From an uncultured Bacteroidia bacterium (GTDB lineage Bacteria > Bacteroidota > Bacteroidia > Bacteroidales > UBA932), in the NCBI GenBank assembly GCA_902774045.1, contig CACYGW010000001.1:1-64000 (forward strand): 64,000 nucleotides of DNA. Reading direction: 5' to 3'. The translations under genes and the position numbers were made by a program. Below the pieces are notes generated by a model. That model had not been told where the DNA came from. It worked only from the letters and a program-made list of their open reading frames with translations, and did no database searches. Shown in pieces: positions 51,869 to 59,998 of this stretch. Each line of letters opens with the position of its first letter. Position 1 is the first letter of the stretch.

Positions 51869-53770
51869 ATGACTATTTTCCTGACGGGGAGCCCCACGAG
51901 GTTTGGGGAAGATCATTTTACAGAAGACAACGGGTTTCTTGCACAGGTCAAGGCCTCTTTGCCTGCAAGGCCGCGGGTGCTTATGATAAGCGCGGCCCCG
52001 GACGACGTGGCCTTCACGGACTCTGTGCTGGAGGGGATGACTACCTGCATCCGTAACTCCGGCATTGTCCCAGCCAAGACAGTTATGCTGGACAGGCGTA
52101 ACGCCGCCGGCGTAGAAGAGTTGGTGCGCGAGTCGGACTGGATTATCCTCTGCGGGGGCCACACTCCCACCCAGAACAAATTCATTAACGAGATTCGCCT
52201 AAGGGAAATCCTTAAGGGGTACGACGGGGTAGTGATGGGCTGCAGCGCCGGCTCTATGAACTGCGCAGACCTGGTCTATGCACACCCGGAGCTGGAAGGA
52301 GAAGCCATCGACCCAAAATATAATCGTTGGCTCAGAGGCCTTGGCCTTACGGATATAAACCTTGTTCCTCATTATCATCAGGTTAGGCCCGTGGTGCTGG
52401 ACGGTAAGCGGCTGTTCGAGGATGTGGTCTTCCCCGACAGCTGGAACCATCGGTTCTATACCTTTCCCGACGGAGGATATATAATTATAAAGGATGGCCG
52501 ATCCTCTCTTAGAGGGGAGGCCTGGGAGATAACCCGGGGCGGGATGAGGAAAGTATCGGAAGAAAACAAATCATATAGTTTTATGAACTTAATATTCATC
52601 TCTCCCCATTTTCCGGGGACTTACTGGCATTTTTGTGCCGGCGCAAAGGCCAACGGCGTAAACGTCCTTGGAATAGCGGATACTCCCTATGACAATCTGC
52701 CTCAGGAACTTAAGAACAGCCTTACGGATTATTATCAGGTAAGTAACCTTGAAGACTATTCGCAGATGTACAGGGCCGTGGCCTGGTTTGCCCACAAATA
52801 CGGGAAAATAGACTGGATAGAGTCTAATAACGAGTACTGGCTGGAGCAGGACGCCCGCCTTAGGACAGACTTTAACGTAACTACAGGGCTGAAGATAGAC
52901 AGAATCGCCTCAATAAAGAATAAGAGCGAAATGAAGAAATACTACGCTCTGGGAGGCATACCCACCGCCCGTCAGATCAAGGCCGCAGAAGGTCTTAAGG
53001 CCGTAAGAGCCTTTGTAAAAAAGACGGGCTACCCCATAATTGCCAAACCGGACAACGGAGTAGGAGCTGCCGGTACATATAAACTCCAGAGCGATAAGGA
53101 GTTGGTCGATTGGTTCCAGTCCCATCCCAATTATGCCCAGTTTGTGATAGAGGAATTCATTACCGGCCTTCTTGTCTCTTACGATGCCATCTACAACGAC
53201 AAGATGGAGCCTATTTTCGAGAATAACAGCGTATTCCCAACTCCGGTGATGGAGATAGTGCACGGAAATCTGGATACCTGCTACTGGACCAACAAGACTG
53301 TTCCCAAGGCCCTGGCCCAGATAGGCCGTCGCACTGTTAAGGCCTTTGGAATTACCAACCGTTTTGTGCATCTGGAATTCTTCCAGCTTGACCGTGACCG
53401 CGAAGGCCTTGGCAAGAAGGGAGACTACGTGGGGCTGGAAGTTAATATGCGTCCCCCGGGCGGATTTACGCCCGATATGATGAATTTTGCCCATTCTACC
53501 GATGTCTTCCAGATCTGGGCGGATATGGTGGCCTTCGGCCAGAGGCGTAAGGGGGAGGGCGAGCAGTTCTACTGTGCCTATGTGGGCCGGCGAGACGTTC
53601 ATACCTACAAGCACGGTCACGACCAGGTGGTGGCCCGTTACGGAGGTGCCATTTGTATGTGCGAGAGAATGAGCGAAGCCCTTGCCGACGACCTTGGAGA
53701 TCAGGTATATATAGTCCGGCTTAAAGAAAAAAAGGAAATTGATGAATTCTTCAGGTTTATGACGGAATAG
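51869..53770 (+). CDS. Peptidase E (S51) fused to ATP-grasp ligase
   Basis: A 633-residue two-domain protein. Residues 1-238 resemble dipeptidase E/cyanophycinase S51 peptidases: ILCGGHTPTQNKF and the nucleophile serine in GCSAGSMN. From M239 (ATG at 52583) starts a complete ATP-grasp protein, with GYPIIAKPDNGVGAAGTY, FVIEEFITG and the metal-binding GLEVNMRPPGG. In Bacteroides I know the second part as an independent gene. The ligase would join a carboxylate to an amine, the peptidase would hydrolyse an Asp- or isopeptide-type bond. The internal ATG could allow a separate ligase product. ATG 51869 is preferred over TTG 51863. Confidence 0.85.
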   Translation: MTIFLTGSPTRFGEDHFTEDNGFLAQVKASLPARPRVLMISAAPDDVAFTDSVLEGMTTCIRNSGIVPAKTVMLDRRNAAGVEELVRESDWIILCGGHTPTQNKFINEIRLREILKGYDGVVMGCSAGSMNCADLVYAHPELEGEAIDPKYNRWLRGLGLTDINLVPHYHQVRPVVLDGKRLFEDVVFPDSWNHRFYTFPDGGYIIIKDGRSSLRGEAWEITRGGMRKVSEENKSYSFMNLIFISPHFPGTYWHFCAGAKANGVNVLGIADTPYDNLPQELKNSLTDYYQVSNLEDYSQMYRAVAWFAHKYGKIDWIESNNEYWLEQDARLRTDFNVTTGLKIDRIASIKNKSEMKKYYALGGIPTARQIKAAEGLKAVRAFVKKTGYPIIAKPDNGVGAAGTYKLQSDKELVDWFQSHPNYAQFVIEEFITGLLVSYDAIYNDKMEPIFENNSVFPTPVMEIVHGNLDTCYWTNKTVPKALAQIGRRTVKAFGITNRFVHLEFFQLDRDREGLGKKGDYVGLEVNMRPPGGFTPDMMNFAHSTDVFQIWADMVAFGQRRKGEGEQFYCAYVGRRDVHTYKHGHDQVVARYGGAICMCERMSEALADDLGDQVYIVRLKEKKEIDEFFRFMTE

Positions 53771-53821
53771 GAAAGTATTGGTTTATAATTATTTTTATCG
53801 ATTTGTATTGCGGGAATGTTA

Positions 53822-53851
53822 TTGCGTTTCTGATATTTTTTATTACTTTTG
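53822..53851 (+). promoter_or_regulatory. Promoter of the starch locus
   Basis: TTG at 53822-53824, 19 nt, TACTTTTG at 53844-53851; the MFS ATG 53874 lies 22 nt downstream, which excludes the longer upstream frame. Confidence 0.72.
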
Positions 53852-53873
53852 TAAGCTAAAACGTTTAAAATCA

Positions 53874-55250
53874 ATGAAACGCAAACCGCAACTATCTTTT
53901 TGGCAGATATGGAATCTCAGTTTCGGGTTCCTGGGCGTGCAGATTGGCTATTCACTACAGAACAGCAACACTTCCGGTATGCTAAAATCCTTTGGCGCAG
54001 ACCTTTCCAGCCTTAGTCTTTTCTGGCTGGCCGCTCCGCTTGCAGGACTTATAGTTCAGCCCATCATTGGTATGTTCTCCGATGGCACCTGGACTAAACT
54101 GGGCCGCCGTCGTCCCTTCATACTTTTTGGTGCGCTTATTTCCACTCTGGCACTCTTCCTAATGCCAAACTGTCCCACGCTGCTGGCCTTTGCGCCGCTG
54201 CTCATGGGCGCCCTGGTTTTCCTGTTCATGGATTTGTCCTTCAACATTACTATGCAGCCCTTCCGCGCGCTGGTAACGGATATGCTGGACGACTCCCAGA
54301 AAACCAAGGGATTCGTAGTTCAGACCTTCCTTATTAACCTTGGTTCCATAATAGGAGCTCTTCTTCCTCTTATTATGACCCACGTATTCGGGGCTTCGGA
54401 CAAAGAAGTGCCCGGGCAGGCAATGCAACACGTGGCCTGGTCTTATTACGCCGGCGCTGCCATCCTGCTCATTTCCGTGCTGGTAACGGTGTTCAAGGTT
54501 AAGGAGTATCCTCCCAAGGAATTTGCGGAATATAGCGGGGACAATGTAGCAGAGGACGCACCCAAGGCTCCCAGAAAGAGTTTCTGGCAGCTTCTCAAGA
54601 CCACTCCCAAGACAATGTTGCAGCTTGGCGTAGTACAGTTCTTCTCCTGGGCCGCCCTCTTCCTTATGTGGAACTATCTTCAGCCTCTGGTTACAAGGGC
54701 CTTCATCAGCGCCGACGGCGTACTTAACGGAGAGGCTCAGACCTGGACTGGCGTTCTTAACGCAGTTTACCCCGTATCGGCCTGCATCATTTCCCTGCTT
54801 ATGACCAACCTTGCCGGCAAGTTCGGCAACAAGGTAGTATACGGCGCCTGCCTTATCTGCGGGTCGATAGGCTATCTTACTCTGGCCTTCTTTACGGGCA
54901 AGGTGGCTATGATTATACCGATGGTGTTTGTAGGTATTGCCTGGGCCGGCGTTCTGGCTATGCCTTATGCAATACTTTCCAGAGCTATCGACGCAAGGAG
55001 CAGCGGAGCCTATATGGGTATTTTCAATTTCACGGTGACGATACCTCAGATATGTATGGGTCTGCTGGGCGGTGTATTCGTAAGCCTGCTCCGCGGCTTT
55101 ATAGTTCCCGGCGGCAAGACCGTATATGAGACCCTGGACATTGTTCAGAAGGCTCAGGCAGACAGCACGGTTGCTATGTACATGATTATCATAGCCGCCG
55201 TATTTATGCTGCTGGCCAGCATTTCGGTTATTTTCGTGAAAGAAAAGTAA
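53874..55250 (+). CDS. MFS sugar transporter (SLC45/sucrose-maltose type)
   Basis: A 458-residue inner-membrane protein with about 12 TM segments. The start QLSFWQIWNLSFGFLGVQIGYSLQNSN, IIGMFSDGTWTKLGRRRPFI loop and NITMQPFRALVTDM are typical of the SLC45-like MFS transporters found beside starch and alpha-glucan loci in Bacteroidota, where they import maltose or maltodextrin. Located 41 nt before susC with no promoter in between, so it probably heads the starch operon. Confidence 0.9.
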   Translation: MKRKPQLSFWQIWNLSFGFLGVQIGYSLQNSNTSGMLKSFGADLSSLSLFWLAAPLAGLIVQPIIGMFSDGTWTKLGRRRPFILFGALISTLALFLMPNCPTLLAFAPLLMGALVFLFMDLSFNITMQPFRALVTDMLDDSQKTKGFVVQTFLINLGSIIGALLPLIMTHVFGASDKEVPGQAMQHVAWSYYAGAAILLISVLVTVFKVKEYPPKEFAEYSGDNVAEDAPKAPRKSFWQLLKTTPKTMLQLGVVQFFSWAALFLMWNYLQPLVTRAFISADGVLNGEAQTWTGVLNAVYPVSACIISLLMTNLAGKFGNKVVYGACLICGSIGYLTLAFFTGKVAMIIPMVFVGIAWAGVLAMPYAILSRAIDARSSGAYMGIFNFTVTIPQICMGLLGGVFVSLLRGFIVPGGKTVYETLDIVQKAQADSTVAMYMIIIAAVFMLLASISVIFVKEK

Positions 55251-55291
55251 TCATTCAATAACTAATTTAACTAATTAAAACTACACTCCAA

Positions 55292-58200
55292 ATGAAAAAA
55301 TTTCTGACCTTGGCAGCCATTCTCCTGCTTTCCGGCTGGGGAGCTGCCTCCGTATTCGCTCAGAGCGGATATCAGGTTAAAGGAGTAGTAGTCGACGCTA
55401 TCGGACCGGTTATCGGTGCTACCATCCTTGAGGAAGGTACTACCAACGGTATATCCACCGGCATAGACGGAGACTACGTACTCAAGGTCTCTTCTGCGGA
55501 TGCAACCGTAGTTTTCAGTTGCGTAGGTTATACCACGGTAAGCTTCAAGGCTTCCCAGGTTCCTGCAACTGTAGTCCTCCAGGAAGACTCCAACTTCCTG
55601 GACGAAGCGGTAGTAATTGGTTACGGTACTGTCAAGAAAAACGATATGACAGGTTCCGTTACCGCTATCAAGACAGAAGAGATAAATCGTGGCGCAATCG
55701 TATCCACACAGGACATGCTAAAGGGTAAGGTTGCAGGTTTGCAGATTATTCCCGGTGACGGTCGCCCCGGTGGCGGTTCAACCATCCGTATCCGTGGTGC
55801 TGCATCCCTTAACGCAACCAACGATCCTCTCATCGTTATCGACGGTGTTCCTATCGCCGTTAACGGAGGTGAGGGTATGACCAACCCTCTGGAAGCTATC
55901 AACTCAAATGATATCGAGAGCTTCACAGTGCTCAAGGATGCATCCTCTGCAGCTATCTACGGTTCCAGGGCATCCAACGGCGTTATCATCATCACCACAA
56001 AGAAGGGTGTCGCCGGCACAGAAGATCCTAAGATTTCTTACAATGGCAGCTTCAGCATAAGCCACAACGTAAACAAACTGGACCTTATGAGTCCTTCAGA
56101 GTACAAGGCATTTGTTGCCAAGACCTACCCTGTAGGTACTGATACGGGTGATGCTTTTGCCGCTCATCTTGGCAACGCCAACACAGACTGGTACAAGCAG
56201 ATTTTCCAGACTGCCTTTACTCAGGAGCACAATGCCAGCGTTTATGGTTCGAAGGGTAATTTCCCTTACCGCATTTCTATGGGTTATCTAGACCAGGACG
56301 GTACCCTCAAGACTTCCAGCTACAAGAAAGGAACTCTTGACGTTTCCCTGTCTCCCAAGTTCTTTGACGACCACCTTTCAGTTAACCTGAATGCAAAGGG
56401 CGTTATGTCAAGGGAAGAGAAGGCAGATGCAGGTGCAGTTGGTACCGCAGCTTTCTTCAATCCTACTCTTGACCCTTATTTCCGCAATGCAGACGGTTCC
56501 ATAGATTACACAACCACAAACGGTTTCTTCAACTATGGTAACGGCCGCGGAATTTACTTCACCCCTGACAACCTTGCAGCAGCCAACCCTCTGGATATGC
56601 TTTACAGCAACCGCGACAATGCCAACGCTCTTCGTTTCATTGGCAATGCCCAGTTCGACTATAAGCTCCACGGTTTCGAGGACCTTCGCTTCAACCTTAA
56701 CCTGGGTATGGATGTTTCCAGGACCAAGGGTATCGTTGGTGCAAATCCCGGCTCCTTCAACTCCTACAAGGATACCGAGAATCCTCGCATAGGCCAGTAC
56801 ACAGAGTGGCAGCACCTCAGAAACAACACCGTGCTTGAGTTCTATGCAAACTACAATCACGAGTTTGGCAAGCATCACCTGGATGCGATGGCAGGTTACT
56901 CCTGGCAGCATTTCTATGGCAAGGACCGCAACATATCCTTCTTCAATGAGACTAACGAAATGAAACTCAACGAAGGAGAGACCCCCATTGAGCGTTATCC
57001 TTACTGGAGGACAGAGAACTATCTGGTTTCCTTCTACGGACGTTTGAACTATTCTTACGATTCCCGCTACCTGCTCACCTTCACACTCCGTGATGATGGT
57101 TCATCCCGTTTCTCGCCCGACACCCGCTGGGGTCTCTTCCCCTCCGCAGCTGCAGCCTGGAACATAAAGCAGGAGCACTTCCTCAAAGACAGCCGCGTTC
57201 TTTCCGCCCTCAAGCTCCGTGCTTCCTGGGGTAAGACCGGTCAGCAGGAAATAGGTTCCAACTATCCTTACCTTGCTTCCTACTACCTGTCAACAGACGT
57301 ATATCACAGGTACAACATGGGTGGCGGTTACAGCTTCGTTCTGTCCCCCGGTGCTTATGATCCGGACATCAAGTGGGAAACCACCACTACTTACAATGCA
57401 GGTATCGACCTTGGCTTTGTTCAGGACAGGGTAACTGCAAGCGTAGATGTTTATCGTCGTGACACTGACGACCTTCTTAACTCTGTGCTTACCCCGATGG
57501 GTGCAAACTTTGGTAACACCCTCCTTACCAACATTGGTTCAATGCGCAACCAGGGTATCGAGTTCGCCGTTAACGTAGTTCCTATCGAGACCAAGGATAT
57601 GTCATTGTCTTTGGGTGTAAACGGAACCTTCCAGAACATAGAGTTTACAAAACTTAACAATACCGAAGACCCTGCTTATGCAATTGAGGTGAGCGGTATC
57701 AGCGGAGGTACAGGTAACACCATCGCCCGCCACATGGTAGGCTATGCTCCTTTTACCTTCTATCCTTACCAGCAGGCTTATGACCACAATGGAACTCCTA
57801 TCCAGAATGGTTTCATAGATCGCGACGGTGACGGTATCATTACCACCGCAGACCGTTATATGAGCGACAAGAGCCCTAATCCTGACTTTTTCTACGGAGT
57901 TAACCTCAAGTTCTCCTACAAGAATTGGGACTTCGGCTTCAACGGCCACGGCTCTGTTGGAAACTGGGTGTTCAACAACGTTCGCGGAGAAAACTCTTCT
58001 GCAAACTTTGTTGCAGCCAACGTATCAGTGAACAATTACCTCAACTATGTTAAAGAGACCGGCTTCCGTGGTACCAACTCCATAGAGCAGTACACAACCG
58101 ACCTCTTCCTTGAGGATGCTTCATTCTTCCGTATGGACGACATCAACTTGGGATATACCTTCCCCGAGCTCAAATGCTGGCCCGGCGCTTCCCTGCGTCT

Positions 58201-58339
58201 TGCATTCTCTGTACAGAATGTATTTGTCATCACCAAATACAGCGGTCTGGATCCTGAAATCCCCAGCGAGAACGGTGTTGACTCTTCAATCTGGCCTCGT
58301 CCGCGCACTTATTCACTCCGCGTAAATCTTAACTTCTAG
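55292..58339 (+). CDS. susC: SusC-like TonB-dependent receptor
   Basis: A 1,015-residue outer-membrane protein. Signal peptide (cleavage near VFA-Q), CarboxypepD_reg-like domain at about 28-105 (VKGVVVDAIGPVIGATILEE), then VVIGYGTVKKNDMTGSV, plug domain with IRIRGAASLNATNDPLIVIDGVPI, YGSRASNGVIIITTKKG, and a beta-barrel ending in the aromatic residue F (LRVNLNF). It imports glycans with TonB energy. It directly precedes susD by 11 nt. Confidence 0.97.
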   Translation: MKKFLTLAAILLLSGWGAASVFAQSGYQVKGVVVDAIGPVIGATILEEGTTNGISTGIDGDYVLKVSSADATVVFSCVGYTTVSFKASQVPATVVLQEDSNFLDEAVVIGYGTVKKNDMTGSVTAIKTEEINRGAIVSTQDMLKGKVAGLQIIPGDGRPGGGSTIRIRGAASLNATNDPLIVIDGVPIAVNGGEGMTNPLEAINSNDIESFTVLKDASSAAIYGSRASNGVIIITTKKGVAGTEDPKISYNGSFSISHNVNKLDLMSPSEYKAFVAKTYPVGTDTGDAFAAHLGNANTDWYKQIFQTAFTQEHNASVYGSKGNFPYRISMGYLDQDGTLKTSSYKKGTLDVSLSPKFFDDHLSVNLNAKGVMSREEKADAGAVGTAAFFNPTLDPYFRNADGSIDYTTTNGFFNYGNGRGIYFTPDNLAAANPLDMLYSNRDNANALRFIGNAQFDYKLHGFEDLRFNLNLGMDVSRTKGIVGANPGSFNSYKDTENPRIGQYTEWQHLRNNTVLEFYANYNHEFGKHHLDAMAGYSWQHFYGKDRNISFFNETNEMKLNEGETPIERYPYWRTENYLVSFYGRLNYSYDSRYLLTFTLRDDGSSRFSPDTRWGLFPSAAAAWNIKQEHFLKDSRVLSALKLRASWGKTGQQEIGSNYPYLASYYLSTDVYHRYNMGGGYSFVLSPGAYDPDIKWETTTTYNAGIDLGFVQDRVTASVDVYRRDTDDLLNSVLTPMGANFGNTLLTNIGSMRNQGIEFAVNVVPIETKDMSLSLGVNGTFQNIEFTKLNNTEDPAYAIEVSGISGGTGNTIARHMVGYAPFTFYPYQQAYDHNGTPIQNGFIDRDGDGIITTADRYMSDKSPNPDFFYGVNLKFSYKNWDFGFNGHGSVGNWVFNNVRGENSSANFVAANVSVNNYLNYVKETGFRGTNSIEQYTTDLFLEDASFFRMDDINLGYTFPELKCWPGASLRLAFSVQNVFVITKYSGLDPEIPSENGVDSSIWPRPRTYSLRVNLNF

Positions 58340-58350
58340 GAGGAATGACT

Positions 58351-59979
58351 ATGAAAAAAATATATAATATTCTTGCAGCTATCGCAGTTTCATCGCTTTT
58401 CGTTTCTTGCGTAAACGACCTTGATACACTGCCCTTGAACCCTACAGATACCACTTCGGAGACTGCCTATGGCAATACCGAGGATTCTTACCTGTCCGGT
58501 CTTGCCAAGATATACTTCCAGTTCGTTTCCAACGACCTCACAGACCTTCAGCTCAACGACGGCGGTGCATCGGAGCTTATCCGTGCATACTGGTCACTGA
58601 ACGAGGTTTCCACAGACGCTGCAAAGTGCGCGTGGAACGGTGATGCCTGGGTTGCCGCCATCAACACCAATACTTGGTCAGATGCCAACAACGATGCAGC
58701 TTACGCCGTTTATGTACGTACTATGCAGGGTGTTACCTTTGTAAACGAATTCCTTCGTCAGACTACAGAAAGCAGGCTCAGCGACCGTGGATGCTCCGAC
58801 GCATTAAAGGCCAGCGTAAAGGGAATGCGTGCAGAAGCCCGCTTCCTCCGTGCTTACTTCTACTGGATTGCAATGGACGTATTTGGCGCTGTTCCTTTCA
58901 CTACCGAGGATTCTCCCTTCGGTGCTGTTAATCCGGAGCAGGCAAGCCGTACAGAGGTATTCAACTACATCGTAGGCGAACTTACAGAGCTTGGTGCAGA
59001 CGGAAGCGACCTTCCCGCAGCACGCAGCAATTATCCCCGTGCCGACAAAGGCTCTGCTCTTGGACTTCTTGCCCGCGTTTATCTCAATGCAGAGGTTTAT
59101 ACCGGAACACCTATGTGGGCAGAGGCTAAGAATGTTTGCGACCGCATATTCTCTATGGGCTATGGCCTTGCAAGCAATTATGCCGATCTTTTCCGCGGCG
59201 ACAACGGTCAGAATCCCGAAGTGCTTAAGGAAATGCTCTGGGCTGTTGACTACAATGCAGAATATACCCAGACTTACGGTGGCACAAGCCTCCTTACTTT
59301 CGCAGCCATTGCTTCTGCCGACGTTACCGATAACAGCCACGCCAATGGCGTAAACGGTGGATGGGGCGGTATGCGCGTTCCTTACGAGTATGTAGAGAAG
59401 TACTTCCACGTAACAGATCAGGATTATGGAACAGGTGCTTATACAGTTACTGACAAGCGCGGACAGTTCTTCTACATAACAGGACGCTCAGAGACTATCG
59501 AGGATCTTTCCCAGTTCCTTCAGGGCTGGAGTTGTTTCAAATACAACAACATTCCTCACGATATGACTGCAGAGCAGTTTAATGAGACGGCTAAGACAAA
59601 GGGCTTCAGCGACATTGATTTCCCTATGATTCGTCTTGGAGAAATCATCCTTATCTATGCCGAGGCTTGCCTTAAACTTGGAACACCCGATGTTGCCAAG
59701 ACTTATGTAAATCAGTTGGCCGAAAGAGCCGGCGTAGTAGCTCCCAGTACAATCACTGAAGATTGGCTTGTTGAGGAGCGCGCACGCGAGCTTATGTGGG
59801 AAAGCCACCGCAGAACAGACCTCATCCGTTATGGTCTGTTTAACTCCTCTACTTTCCTATGGCCCTGGAAGGGTGGTGCAATGCTTGGTCAGGGTTTCGA
59901 CTCTCACCTTAACATCTTTGCCATTCCTTCTTCGGAGCTTAGCGCTAACCCTAATCTTAAGCCCAACCCTGGTTATTAA
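58351..59979 (+). CDS. susD: SusD-like outer-membrane lipoprotein
   Basis: A 542-residue lipoprotein (Cys near residue 20, FVSCVNDLDTLPLNP). RagB/SusD features: TPR-like helices, KGMRAEARFLRAYFYWIAMDVFGAVPF, ALGLLARVYLN and the C-terminal ERARELMWESHRRTDLIRYG with NPNLKPNPGY. It caps the SusC barrel and binds starch. ATG 58351 is preferred over 58345: AGGAGG at 58338-58343 then lies 7 nt away, unusual in a phylum that rarely uses Shine-Dalgarno. Confidence 0.95.
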   Translation: MKKIYNILAAIAVSSLFVSCVNDLDTLPLNPTDTTSETAYGNTEDSYLSGLAKIYFQFVSNDLTDLQLNDGGASELIRAYWSLNEVSTDAAKCAWNGDAWVAAINTNTWSDANNDAAYAVYVRTMQGVTFVNEFLRQTTESRLSDRGCSDALKASVKGMRAEARFLRAYFYWIAMDVFGAVPFTTEDSPFGAVNPEQASRTEVFNYIVGELTELGADGSDLPAARSNYPRADKGSALGLLARVYLNAEVYTGTPMWAEAKNVCDRIFSMGYGLASNYADLFRGDNGQNPEVLKEMLWAVDYNAEYTQTYGGTSLLTFAAIASADVTDNSHANGVNGGWGGMRVPYEYVEKYFHVTDQDYGTGAYTVTDKRGQFFYITGRSETIEDLSQFLQGWSCFKYNNIPHDMTAEQFNETAKTKGFSDIDFPMIRLGEIILIYAEACLKLGTPDVAKTYVNQLAERAGVVAPSTITEDWLVEERARELMWESHRRTDLIRYGLFNSSTFLWPWKGGAMLGQGFDSHLNIFAIPSSELSANPNLKPNPGY

Positions 59980-59998
59980 TCATTAATTTGTACGAACT

